Source: Flagellimonas pelagia (GTDB lineage: Bacteria > Bacteroidota > Bacteroidia > Flavobacteriales > Flavobacteriaceae). From it: a DNA stretch of 64,000 nt. Numbering within the stretch: the first letter of the stretch is position 1; each line of letters starts with the position of its first letter. Of the stretch, positions 1-8,800 are shown one piece after another. The stretch covers positions 62,001-126,000 of the forward strand of contig NZ_QXFI01000033.1 of NCBI RefSeq assembly GCF_003584135.1. Reading direction: 5' to 3'. The notes under the pieces are model-generated. The model searched no databases, had not been told where the DNA came from, and saw nothing but the letters and a program-made list of their open reading frames with translations. The translations under genes and the position numbers were made by a program.

Positions 1-663
1 GTTGATATTTGGATTGGAAACGAAAAGGTATTCATAACGCTCGTTGAGGAACAAGCGGAACTTTTTCACCTTTCCGTCCTTTCTGTCCCGATAGGGCCTA
101 TTATAAAGCGTATAGTTCTTGATTTTTCCGTCCAACCCATATTTGGGAAGGGCGATATTGGCGATGCGGCCCTTGTTATCACTGACGTGGAAGGCATTGA
201 AGATCCTGCCCTTGAAGGCTTCGGATTGGAGGGTGTTTATGGAGAGTCCGCGACCTTCCGTTAAATAGTTCGGTCTGGTCAAGGGGCCGATATGATAACG
301 ATCTTCCAAGCTGATATGCCTGTTGTTCTTTTGGTGCACCTTGGCCGGGGAAGGTTCGGGATAATCCCTTTGGATGATGCCCAGTCCCTGTTTTACGGCT
401 TCGTAAAAATTGGCGGAGCGTTTGTGGAGGTATTTGAAAAATCGCCCCTTGTCCGAAGAGTCGTTGCGATTGAAATAGGTTACGGGATTTCTTTTTGTCT
501 GTAGGACGAGGCGTTCCGCCTCCTTGCCAAATTCCTGTGAACCCGAACTTTTCTTGAGCAATTGGTAGCCCTGTGCGATCAGGTATCCGGGAAAATCGAC
601 CTCACGATCGATCTGGGCGATCAACCGTTTGTAGTGCTCCGGATTTTCGGCATAATTTTTCAT
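1..663 (-). CDS. toprim/primase-like mobile-element protein (N-terminal part)
   Basis: A reading frame opens with ATG at 663-661 and runs uninterrupted off the left edge, so only about 221 N-terminal residues are seen. Visible stretches include GPLTRPNYLTEGRG, AFKGRIFN and, further on, GRIANIALPKYGL. These recall the region before the catalytic core of toprim-type primases on Bacteroidota plasmids and ICEs. The core itself would lie outside the window. The gene at 1808-3019 has a similar layout and may be a divergent paralog. A 33-bp region with an inverted repeat lies just upstream. A role in element DNA replication or transfer is inferred from family resemblance only; it could also be an inactive relative. 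Confidence 0.55.
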   Translation of the reverse strand, partial: MKNYAENPEHYKRLIAQIDREVDFPGYLIAQGYQLLKKSSGSQEFGKEAERLVLQTKRNPVTYFNRNDSSDKGRFFKYLHKRSANFYEAVKQGLGIIQRDYPEPSPAKVHQKNNRHISLEDRYHIGPLTRPNYLTEGRGLSINTLQSEAFKGRIFNAFHVSDNKGRIANIALPKYGLDGKIKNYTLYNRPYRDRKDGKVKKFRLFLNERYEYLFVSNPNIN

Positions 664-721
664 ATAGGCATGGTTTTTTTGGGAGCATTACATGCGGTTA
701 TGTCCCAAACTTTAGTCAGTA

Positions 722-754
722 ATCGAGATTTAAATGCTAAAGACTTATCTCGAT
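722..754. promoter_or_regulatory. inverted repeat upstream of the toprim-like gene, possible operator
   Basis: ATCGAGAT (722-729) and its exact complement ATCTCGAT (747-754) are separated by 17 bp. A second, interleaved pair is AGACTT (741-746) and AAGTCT (761-766). The site lies 59-91 bp before the ATG of the minus-strand gene that begins at 663. The position suits an operator; no binding protein can be named. Confidence 0.35.
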
Positions 755-836
755 AATTGTAAGTCTTTTCATTGTGAATGCCTCGTAGGGTTGCCCTGAG
801 GTTATTTGCTTTTGTAGATAGTATGGATGAAAAGAA

Positions 837-857
837 GGCCGTCCGTGACGGACGGCC
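837..857 (-). terminator. intrinsic terminator after the DUF3945-like gene
   Basis: A perfect 9-bp GC-rich stem (GGCCGTCCG / CGGACGGCC) with a TGA loop. Read on the minus strand it lies 19 bp after the stop codon of the 876-1688 gene and is followed by TTCTTTT. Confidence 0.75.
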
Positions 858-875
858 CATTGTTAGGTCAATCGG

Positions 876-1688
876 TCAGACTTTCATGCCTCGGCCGCGC
901 GATTTTTTTTTTTCGCCGGGGTTGACCTCAAGCTTTTTGGCCTTTTCCAAATCGACTTTTTTGGTAATAAAGGTCTGTCGGCGCGGGGACCAGGATACCA
1001 AATACGGTTTGTTCCCGTGGACTTTGCTCTTGATGACCATTTCGAGCTCCTGGCCCCTGTTGAGTGCATCGGCCTGTTTCGCCGTCAACTTTACCCCATA
1101 AAAATAGGTGTTCGTGGAAAGTGCCGGTTTGGTACGGATATCCTGTACCTTTGGCTCGTAATAGGCCAATTTTTGGAACACTTCGCCGTCGTTGGTGCTT
1201 CCCTGGAACAGCACGAACTCCTTTTTGTCCACCATGCGCTCGAACTCATCGGCGCTGAAAGTATGGTTATAGGCCCATGCCTCGTCCAGAGTTACCTTTT
1301 CATTTCTACGGTACTGGACGTCCAGTCTAGTACCCAAGTTCCGGTCATATACCATCTGTATCATTTTGGCACTTTCCTTGAGCTCGCCCTCGGAGATATA
1401 GGTGGACTCGTGGAAATGCTCCTGTCCCTCGGTCAGATTTGTGCGTACGTTCGGGAGGATTTTTTTATAGCTGATATAATGGCCCTTCAATTGTTCTTCG
1501 AGGTCCTTATAAGCAAATTTCTGGTCCTTGGATTCGATGGGTTCATAATACTTCTTTTTTTTGGGCACTTTGAACGATTGTCCCTCGTTGTTCACGACGG
1601 ATACCTTTCCGTCCTTTTCTCCGGTTACGGTAGCCCGTTGCCACCGTTGGTTCACTTTTACGAAAACCTGCTGTGCTTGTTTTTCCAT
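876..1688 (-). CDS. DUF3945-like mobile-element protein
   Basis: A 270-aa soluble, highly charged protein. The C-terminal third (about residues 195-245, with FYGVKLTAKQADALNRG and a following VSW...RR...FI segment) resembles the DUF3945 module found on Bacteroidota conjugative elements: a ligand-like beta segment, 'L..G..V', then an arginine-rich strand. The last 15 residues are basic (KKKSRGRG), which suggests nucleic-acid contact. It follows the toprim-like gene at 1808-3019 on the same strand, with a leader of about 120 bp that holds a duplicated start region. A terminator follows it. Molecular function is unknown. Confidence 0.7.
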   Translation of the reverse strand: MEKQAQQVFVKVNQRWQRATVTGEKDGKVSVVNNEGQSFKVPKKKKYYEPIESKDQKFAYKDLEEQLKGHYISYKKILPNVRTNLTEGQEHFHESTYISEGELKESAKMIQMVYDRNLGTRLDVQYRRNEKVTLDEAWAYNHTFSADEFERMVDKKEFVLFQGSTNDGEVFQKLAYYEPKVQDIRTKPALSTNTYFYGVKLTAKQADALNRGQELEMVIKSKVHGNKPYLVSWSPRRQTFITKKVDLEKAKKLEVNPGEKKKSRGRGMKV

Positions 1689-1781
1689 TTTTCAAGTTTT
1701 AAATTAAGGATTAATAAACAATTGTTAACTTTGTAATTCTGGATATGACATTTCCATTTTTCATGTCCGGAATTAAGGATT
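1682..1781 (-). repeat. duplicated translation-start region (31-bp direct repeat)
   Basis: Two 31-bp segments, 1682-1712 and 1751-1781, match at 26 of 31 positions and lie 69 bp apart. Each contains the ATGGAAA start context read on the minus strand plus the upstream block AATCCTTAATT. The downstream copy starts the 270-aa gene. The upstream copy starts a 10-codon open frame (1725-1757). Between the copies lies the palindrome AACAATTGTT (1717-1726). The duplication is seen directly; any regulatory meaning is inferred. Confidence 0.6.
1725..1757 (-). CDS. possible 10-aa leader peptide (uORF)
   Basis: An ATG at 1757-1755 lies in the upstream copy of the duplicated start region and encodes MEMSYPELQS followed by TAA. 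Its initiation context is nearly the same as that of the 270-aa gene downstream, so if that gene is translated this frame may be too. There is no conservation evidence; it may be a by-product of the duplication. Confidence 0.25.
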   Translation of the reverse strand: MEMSYPELQS

Positions 1782-1782
1782 G

Positions 1783-1804
1783 AAGGGGGCGGGAGCGCCC
1801 CCTT
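1783..1804 (-). terminator. intercistronic GC hairpin
   Basis: AAGGGGGC (1783-1790) and GCCCCCTT (1797-1804) form a perfect 8-bp stem with a 6-nt loop, 4 bp beyond the stop codon of the 1808-3019 gene. There is no T-run on the minus strand, so it may attenuate or protect mRNA ends rather than terminate fully. Confidence 0.5.
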
Positions 1805-1807
1805 TAT

Positions 1808-3019
1808 TTATACGGCCATCCTAAAGGCCTTTAATTTTTCGGTTCCGACATAGACCCCGTTCGCTTCGAACTCCAGCCTCCAATTGGCGTGTACGGGTTT
1901 AACGATCTCAACGGTCTTGTCCATATAGTTTCGGTAATAGCTCCAGAGAAAATAGCGAAGTGCGTTGACCTCAAAGGGAATACGGCACGATACCCACTGC
2001 TTTTCCTTGGTCAGCACGATGCTCTTCCTGTTCAAAAGGGATTGGTCGGGCACCTTGTTGTATTTGATATATTCCTTTGCCAAGCTACCGTTGTATTTTA
2101 GTACCTCATTGTGCAGCTTGGCCAACGGTTTCTGCCCTTCGGGATCGAAGCGGACGGCCAAATGGTCCTTGCCCACCCGGAACAAAAAACGCGAGTCGTT
2201 GATAAAGGAAATGAGCATCAGGTCGTGGATATAGCCTTCGATCTTGGATGATCCGGTAAAACTGAGCACCATTTTTTTCAGTTTGGTACGCTTCAGGATC
2301 TGCACCAGTAGTTTCGAGGTCTCGTAATTGATTTTGGATATCGTAAGGTAGACCACGTCCTCCAATTGGAACCTTCGATGAAAGGCCATAGCTTCCATAG
2401 GGTTGCGGAGTACCACCAAATGCTTGATGGTATCGGGTACCTTACTGAACCAAACCGATTTGGAAATATCGCTTTCCGCTATCAGGGAAAGCTTTCCATC
2501 CTTTTCCATGGCATATCCCGTGAGGGTGTTGGCCAAGTTGCGATAGGGGAAATACAGTCGGCCTTCCGGATTTTCGTAGATACGATCTTTAAAAATGTCG
2601 GAACCGTCGCCCCCTAGGCTTTTCGGCCTTAAGGAAAGTTCCTCGTTGAGCGTTTCAAAATGGTTGAAATCAATGTCAACAATTTCAAGTGAATTTTTGG
2701 AGCCGTTATTTAGAAAAAATTCCGGCTTTTTTTCAAGTTCCGTATAGAAATCCTCGACTTTGGTCCACAGACCCGTTCTCGCCTCTGCATCGGTTCGAGA
2801 AAGCCGCTCCAGTATAAAGTCAAAAGCGGTCAGTTTTGTCTTGGGTCCGCTCGGCTTGTAATAGCGATATCCGAGTTCGGTCCTGATAACGATGTACTGC
2901 TCCTTCCCGATTTGGTAGCATATAAAAGTACGCGTCTCACGTTGGACCACAAGCCTAAAATAATCCATTAGGGCCGGGACATCCAGCGTTGCATCAAATT
3001 TTCGCCACCTGTTGTTCAT
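1808..3019 (-). CDS. toprim-like mobile-element protein
   Basis: A 403-aa protein when started at the second in-frame ATG (3019). The first ATG (3046) would sit about 4 nt after the predicted transcription start, so 3019 is preferred. The layout parallels the partial gene at 1-663: a region with GRLYFPYRNLANTLTGYAM (compare GRIFN / GRIANIALPKYG) followed by a core with 'HLVVLRNPMEAMAFHRR', an alternating hydrophobic region that resembles a toprim fold in which acidic residues are poorly conserved. This looks like a catalytically degenerate toprim or single-strand-binding relative. It is the first gene of a minus-strand unit and diverges from the M23 peptidase operon. Confidence 0.5.
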   Translation of the reverse strand: MNNRWRKFDATLDVPALMDYFRLVVQRETRTFICYQIGKEQYIVIRTELGYRYYKPSGPKTKLTAFDFILERLSRTDAEARTGLWTKVEDFYTELEKKPEFFLNNGSKNSLEIVDIDFNHFETLNEELSLRPKSLGGDGSDIFKDRIYENPEGRLYFPYRNLANTLTGYAMEKDGKLSLIAESDISKSVWFSKVPDTIKHLVVLRNPMEAMAFHRRFQLEDVVYLTISKINYETSKLLVQILKRTKLKKMVLSFTGSSKIEGYIHDLMLISFINDSRFLFRVGKDHLAVRFDPEGQKPLAKLHNEVLKYNGSLAKEYIKYNKVPDQSLLNRKSIVLTKEKQWVSCRIPFEVNALRYFLWSYYRNYMDKTVEIVKPVHANWRLEFEANGVYVGTEKLKAFRMAV

Positions 3020-3035
3020 ATTTGTAAAAATTACA

Positions 3036-3085
3036 TATATTTGCAATAATTGCTACAAATATAAATAAAATTTGCAATAATCAAA
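3036..3085. promoter_or_regulatory. divergent promoter region with repeated operator-like sites
   Basis: For the minus strand, a -7 box TATATTTG (complement at 3056-3063) and a TTTG -33 box (complement at 3082-3085) are 18 bp apart, matching the Bacteroidota consensus. For the plus strand there is a TATATTTG at 3036-3043. The 11-mer TTTGCAATAAT occurs twice, at 3040-3050 and 3071-3081, exactly 31 bp (about three helical turns) apart, and overlaps both promoters. One regulator could therefore control both directions. Confidence 0.6.
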
Positions 3086-3117
3086 ATTTTATCAAAAACC
3101 TTTGTAATAAATTCGTT

Positions 3118-3912
3118 ATGAGCGTTTGGAAGAACATTAAAAAATCCTCGATCGGTTGGATAAAGGGATGCGCCCAAAAAGTGGGCGACGTGACCAATTC
3201 CAAGGATAGCGGTCATTTTACCCCGCAGAACAGTAATTACTGGATTTTTGTCACGGTGTTCTTTCTTTGTATCGCCGCCAATCGATTTTTTTACGATAAT
3301 CCCCATAATACAAAAGACCTTGGAAACCTTGCAAGGCAAATAAGTCAACCCATAACCGAGGAATCTAGGGAAGACCTTGTCTATCAACGGCTCAACGACC
3401 TTCTGCACGACTTGAAAAATTTCGAGCAAATAGACCGGTTAAAACCGTTTTTGCCCTTGCGGCCGAAAATTTTGGACAGTGTGCCCTCGACGGTTCCCCT
3501 GTTCCGGGAGCACTATGTACTCTCAAGTTCCTATGGAAACCGCCACCATCCCATCCATCGGATCACAAGGAAACATTTTGGGGTCGATTTGGCGGCGGAG
3601 AAGGATACCCCGATCTATTGTACCGCTGCCGGAAGGGTGGCCCATATCGGAAACGATCCCAATGGGCATGGCCTGCATGTCATCATTTCACATGCCTATG
3701 GTTTCAGTACCCTATACGGGCATATGGAATCCGTGGCGGTCGCCCTAGGGGAAGCACTCGATGCCCATGATTTTATCGGAACCGTTGGGAGTACGGGAAT
3801 TTCCACTGGTCCCCATCTGCATTACGAGGTCATTAAGGACGGAAACAGGATAAATCCAGCACCTTCCTTTAATATAAAATATGAGGTGTATTCCAATTTA
3901 AAAACTGATTGA
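3118..3912 (+). CDS. membrane-anchored M23 (LytM) peptidase
   Basis: A 264-aa protein. One membrane segment lies near residues 41-60 (YWIFVTVFFLCIAANRFFY), followed by a linker and a LytM/M23 domain from about residue 140. The zinc-ligand motifs HFGVDLA (HxxxD) and HLHYEV (HxH) are both present, so an active zinc endopeptidase cutting peptidoglycan cross-links is expected. In conjugative elements such enzymes open the wall for the transfer channel; that role is inferred from context. It is the first gene of a plus-strand operon, divergent from the toprim-like gene, and is followed after 10 bp by the next gene. Confidence 0.85.
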   Translation: MSVWKNIKKSSIGWIKGCAQKVGDVTNSKDSGHFTPQNSNYWIFVTVFFLCIAANRFFYDNPHNTKDLGNLARQISQPITEESREDLVYQRLNDLLHDLKNFEQIDRLKPFLPLRPKILDSVPSTVPLFREHYVLSSSYGNRHHPIHRITRKHFGVDLAAEKDTPIYCTAAGRVAHIGNDPNGHGLHVIISHAYGFSTLYGHMESVAVALGEALDAHDFIGTVGSTGISTGPHLHYEVIKDGNRINPAPSFNIKYEVYSNLKTD

Positions 3913-3922
3913 ACCGATAGCC

Positions 3923-5182
3923 ATGAAATCGTACCTTACTATTCGCTTTGCCATTAAACTCTTCCACAGGGTCAAAAATTTGGTATCCCGATTTTTGGAT
4001 CCCGACTTCAGTACATTTAAAGAATTTGAATTTAAGTCCGTTCCGACCGATCAATTGAACGACCTTAGAAAGCTGCGATATGTCCGCAATCTCAAATTGG
4101 CCGAATCGGGTTTTATCAATACGGCATTGAAAGAGCAGTTGGCCCTTTTAAAAAGTAAAAACCGGCTGTTCCAAAAAGACAGGAATATCACCCCCGTAGG
4201 CCGCATATCCATCCATGAAAACGAAAATAAGTTGATGAAACTGCTATTGGGCTATAATAGCATGGAGAATAGGACTTATATATCCTTTGCACATTTGAAC
4301 AATTGTCCCGTCTGGAACAACAATACCATTTCGCTACTAAAGGAAAGGGTTCAACACCTTTACCCTTCCAAATCCGATCATTTGTTTATGAAGCACAGGT
4401 ATTTCCAAAGGGATGTCAACCATTTGGATAAACAGACCAAAAACAGGCTGCTCCACCTTTTCAACGATACTTTACGAAATATGTACTCGTACAATCGGCA
4501 TCTGCAAAATGGCATCCGGCCTATGGTGCCCCCGGTCGGTAAACTACCGAAATTATCCAAAACATTGCCTATTCAGGTCGAACAAGGTTTGGATGGACTT
4601 TTCGTTCCCGCAACCCTAGGAAAAAACGTTGTCGTACTGGTGCCCTATCTAAAAGTCGCCAATGAAAAAAATCGCCTATATCTCTCGGTAGGCGAATTCC
4701 GCACATTACTTGGACAAAAATCAATAACCTTTTTGGCCGAGACCAAATACGGCGTTTCCCTAGGCATTCATGGGAACAGATTATTCCTAAAGGCTACGGA
4801 CAGTGTGGGAGGTATCGATGTTTTAAAGCAATGGACATTGCTGGATGATTTTTTGGAATCCAAAAACGTCCCGAAACGGTTAAAGTACGAGGTCGTCAAA
4901 AACCTTATTGAGAAGAAGGACTATCTCATAGATGTGGACAAGATTCCCTTGCGGCAGACCAACGATACCCTACTGCTAAAAAAGCATTACGGTTCGGGCA
5001 AAACCTACTTTGCATTGTCGAAAAAAGGCAAGAAACCAGAACTCAAGGAATATAGGCCCATTGCCAATCTAAAAAGCAAACATCCCGAATACTACCATAG
5101 CTATAGGGAATATATGAACCATACCAATGTCTTGGAACCATTGGGGACAAAGAAAAAAAGACAAATTAAAATTTCCATTTGA
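3923..5182 (+). CDS. hypothetical mobile-element protein, 419 aa
   Basis: Not recognised. The predicted protein is basic (many Lys/Arg), has no signal peptide or clear membrane segment, and ends in a very basic tail (KKKRQIKISI). Two beta-rich stretches in the second half (around LFVPATLGKNVVVLVPYL and GVSLGIHGNRLFLKA) suggest a folded C-terminal domain. It starts 10 bp after the M23 peptidase gene and ends 3 bp before the next gene, so it belongs to the same operon. Nucleic-acid binding is possible from the charge but not shown. Confidence 0.6.
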   Translation: MKSYLTIRFAIKLFHRVKNLVSRFLDPDFSTFKEFEFKSVPTDQLNDLRKLRYVRNLKLAESGFINTALKEQLALLKSKNRLFQKDRNITPVGRISIHENENKLMKLLLGYNSMENRTYISFAHLNNCPVWNNNTISLLKERVQHLYPSKSDHLFMKHRYFQRDVNHLDKQTKNRLLHLFNDTLRNMYSYNRHLQNGIRPMVPPVGKLPKLSKTLPIQVEQGLDGLFVPATLGKNVVVLVPYLKVANEKNRLYLSVGEFRTLLGQKSITFLAETKYGVSLGIHGNRLFLKATDSVGGIDVLKQWTLLDDFLESKNVPKRLKYEVVKNLIEKKDYLIDVDKIPLRQTNDTLLLKKHYGSGKTYFALSKKGKKPELKEYRPIANLKSKHPEYYHSYREYMNHTNVLEPLGTKKKRQIKISI

Positions 5183-5185
5183 ACC

Positions 5186-5500
5186 ATGCTTTTTGAGATA
5201 ACGATTTTGGACACAAATGGCCGTCCCTTACTACGGGATGCTTTCCTTATGGAAAGTATTACCACATTGATGGATTTTACCTCAGAAGTATTAAAACCAT
5301 TGAGCCAAAGCACCGAGAAAAAGGCCTTTGAGCTTTTCATCCGCTGCGAAAAGGGTCGACACGTTTTCCATCGCTTCGATTCACTTGACGGCGTGATACT
5401 GTTCAAGAACGCCTTGTACGAACACCTTATCGAATTGAACGAAACTCCAAATCGAAACATTGAAAGCACAATTGATTTTATACTGTCAAACAAACCTTAA
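5186..5500 (+). CDS. hypothetical protein, 104 aa
   Basis: Not recognised. A small mildly acidic protein, predicted mostly helical after an N-terminal beta strand (MLFEITILDTNGRPLL). It lies 3 bp after the 419-aa gene and 12 bp before the 121-aa gene, which supports cotranscription. The tight spacing and codon use like its neighbours are the main evidence that it is real. Confidence 0.55.
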   Translation: MLFEITILDTNGRPLLRDAFLMESITTLMDFTSEVLKPLSQSTEKKAFELFIRCEKGRHVFHRFDSLDGVILFKNALYEHLIELNETPNRNIESTIDFILSNKP

Positions 5501-5512
5501 AAAATACAATCC

Positions 5513-5878
5513 ATGACACAGGAAGAACTCTTACTTACTTCGGAAACCCAAAGGTTCCGAACTGAACATCCGGAAACGATCAAGGACTGGGAGCGCCAGC
5601 TTGCCAATGGGGAATGTGGTCCCGACCTTCATTTTTGTTTTTACGCGTTGGAGGCTTATCCGAACCTGACCGCCCGTTTGGATGCTGCGGAATACCGTTT
5701 TGATTTTGCCATCAATGCCTATATCCTGCACGCCAAATTACAGGGGCAGTTTCTTGAGGACGGCCACATTGGGCCCCTTGCGCTGGAGCATGCCAATGAA
5801 GCCCTGTCGGATATCTATCGGGCCTTGAACGAAAAAGACCCCGAGGGAAAGGCGGCCATCCTGAAATCGCTTCAATAA
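5513..5878 (+). CDS. hypothetical protein, 121 aa
   Basis: Not recognised. An acidic, all-helical protein rich in Ala/Leu, with no membrane segment. It sits 6 bp before the giant methyltransferase-helicase gene, and this arrangement of a small acidic protein before such a fusion is at least compatible with a partner role. No domain can be named with confidence. Confidence 0.55.
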   Translation: MTQEELLLTSETQRFRTEHPETIKDWERQLANGECGPDLHFCFYALEAYPNLTARLDAAEYRFDFAINAYILHAKLQGQFLEDGHIGPLALEHANEALSDIYRALNEKDPEGKAAILKSLQ

Positions 5879-5884
5879 TTCGGG

Positions 5885-8800
5885 ATGAAACAGGAACATT
5901 TGGCTCAGATCGTTGCCTTGATAAAGGCATCGAATCCCAAGAACTATTATATCAACAATTCCGGACTTGCCAAGTTGGGGGAGCTGTTGTTCTATCCTGC
6001 ATCTGGGAAGGAAAAACAGGGGCAACAATTGCTGCAAACCCTTGAACAGGCCTTCCCGGAGACCTTCAGGGGAATTCTGGCTTCGTTGCGGCGGTACCAT
6101 CTGACCAGTTACTATACCCCCAAGACCCTTATCGAATATAAAATCGGTCTTCTAAAAAAGAACGGGTTCGAACCCAAGACCATACTGGAGCCCTCGGCGG
6201 GCAATGGGGCCTATGTGCAGGAATTGAAAAAGGCGTTTCCCGAAGCCCAAATCACGGCTTTGGAACCCGATATCCTATCGTTTGAAATCCTTAAGGCCAA
6301 TAACCAAAAAGACGACCGTGTAACCGTACTGAACACCACTTTTGAGGATTTTTTTCTGGATCAAGGGGAAAAGACCCGTTTCGATCTGGTCATGACCAAT
6401 ATCCCTTTTGGGGACATTCCCATCACCAAGGCCTATCGACACGATTACCTGACGGAAGGTCCGCTCAAGAATGTGGGCAATTATTTTAATTTTTATGCCC
6501 CAAAGATGGTACGCCATGGGGGAATCACGGCCTTGGTTACCTCTTCCGCCTTTGCCGAGCGAAGTGCCTACAATGATTTTAGGGAGTCTATATTATTGGA
6601 TAACGACTTGCTCCTGGCCAACCGTTTCAACACGGACTTGTTCACCAACGAGGGCACCAAGGTCGTATCCGATCTATTGTTGTACCGTAGGACTTCCAAC
6701 AAAAAAACGCTGTCCGCCGACGAAATGGATTTTGCGGAAACCGAAGCCGTTGAACTGGAAGGTCAATCCTTTCTGACCAATCGTTTTTTCAAGAACAATC
6801 CGGGAAATGTTCACGGTACGCCCAAGCTCGGCTTTTTCCACAACAGGCCAAGCATTATTGTTGAACCTAACGAAATATCCCTGTCGAATTTTCTGGAAGG
6901 ACAATCCGATGGTTTCAAGTTCGAGGTCGGTCAGGCACCTTTAGATATACCGAAAAAACCGGAACCCTTGCCAAAGGAGGCCATAGCCGAGGAACAAACG
7001 GCAGCACCACCAACGCCTCCTATCGTCGATACGGTTTTACCTCCGATTGCCTTGCACGATAAAGAAGCCAAACAATACTCCCGATTGTTTTTTGGTACCT
7101 ACAATTTTAACAAGAAGGGCGAAGTTTTGTTTTACACCGACCCACAGCGCACAAGAAAGGTACCCCATAAAATCAGGGAATTGGTGGCGGACTATGCCCG
7201 TATGCGGAACGAGCTCGTACTGCTCAACCTCAATATCGAAAAAAGGGAACTTCCGGAGCAAGAAGTTGCCCGACGCTTCCAGGACTTGGACTACCAATTG
7301 GACACCTTCCATTTTAAGTGGGGATTCCTAAAGGGGCATCTCATATTTCTGAAGGACGACCATTATTTCGAGCAGGTCCGCCAACAGTTTGAGAAAAAGG
7401 AGGATGGAAAGGGCTATGGCAAAAATCCGTCGTTCACCTTGAAACGATTTCTAAAGGCTCCCCGCGCCAAAACCAAACCCGATGAAACCGCTTCTGCTGA
7501 AATTGGCACAGATACATCCGACTCAAAGGAACCCAGATTCGAGAATCCCGAACAAATGGCGCGCTACCAATTTGACCATAACGGACAGATCGATATAGCA
7601 GCCATCACAAGAGCCTTTAAGACCAACGAAAAGGAACTGTTGCTGAACGGGCTGGAAACCCGCTCCCTTTTTCTAGAGCCCGATAGGGAATCCGAAACGG
7701 GCTATGCAGTGGTGCCCTATTTCCTATTTTCGAGTGGCTATATCCAGGATAAGATCGATTATGTCGGGAACCATCCTCCGCCATTCGAAATCGGAACGGA
7801 AAGAATGGAACAGGCGTTGACGGAGCTGCTTCCCATAAAGTTGGACCTGGACGATATCGAGTTCAATTTCGAAAGCCATTTTATCCCCATTTCCGCGAAG
7901 GAGTCCTTTTTAGAGGAGCTCATAGGCGAGAAGGTACAGATCAATATGGCCCAGTTCAATTCCACCCTGACCCTGATGTTCCCCAGGGACTTTAACCAAG
8001 AGGCCCACGAACGTTTCAGTGTGGTGCTGCACCATGAGGTCAAGGCGAACTATAAACGGATATTGCAACATTTTGCTGAAAACAGGTATCCTGTCATCTT
8101 TACCTCGTATAAGGACAGGTCCGGAAAGACCATCAGGAAACTGGACAAGGATGCCACCTTGATGGCCCAAAATATTTATGAGGAACTGCAGCTCCACTTC
8201 AAGTCCTTTATCGAAGGGAGCCAAGAATTGAAGGCCACCATAGAGAACAACTATTATCAGGCCTTTTTGGCCGATGTCAATATCACGGTACCCAAGGGAT
8301 GGCTCACCTTTCCGGATACCTTGGTCTACCCGCCCTACCAGCACCAGATCGATTCCACACTCTTCGGGCTTACCAAAGGGAGTGCCCTGAACGATCATCA
8401 GGTCGGCAAGGGCAAGACCCTCTCCATGGCGATGCTGGCCCATAAACTGAAACAGCACGGGAAGAGCAAGAGAACCCTGTTACTGACTTTAAAAAGCGTA
8501 GCCCCCCAGATCGAGGCCGAGATCAGGGCCAATTTTCCCCAACTGAACATGCTCCGATTGAGTTCCAAGAACATGGCCAAGGGCAAGAGGGCCAAGACCT
8601 TGAAAACGATTAAAAACCACAGGGCCATTGACCTGATCATCGCCGAGCATGGCCATTTAAAGCAGATTCCCAAATCAAGGCACTTCGTCCTGGATATCCT
8701 CGAAGAAAAAATCGATATGATCGAACAGGACCTACAAACGGCAAGGGAATACGGAAATATAAAGGAATCCAAAAAACTGATCAAGGGCCTGATCAAAAGG

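Noticed and set aside
660..860. 66-codon minus-strand frame
   Set aside because: Covers the terminator and operator-like repeats; no domain or start context.
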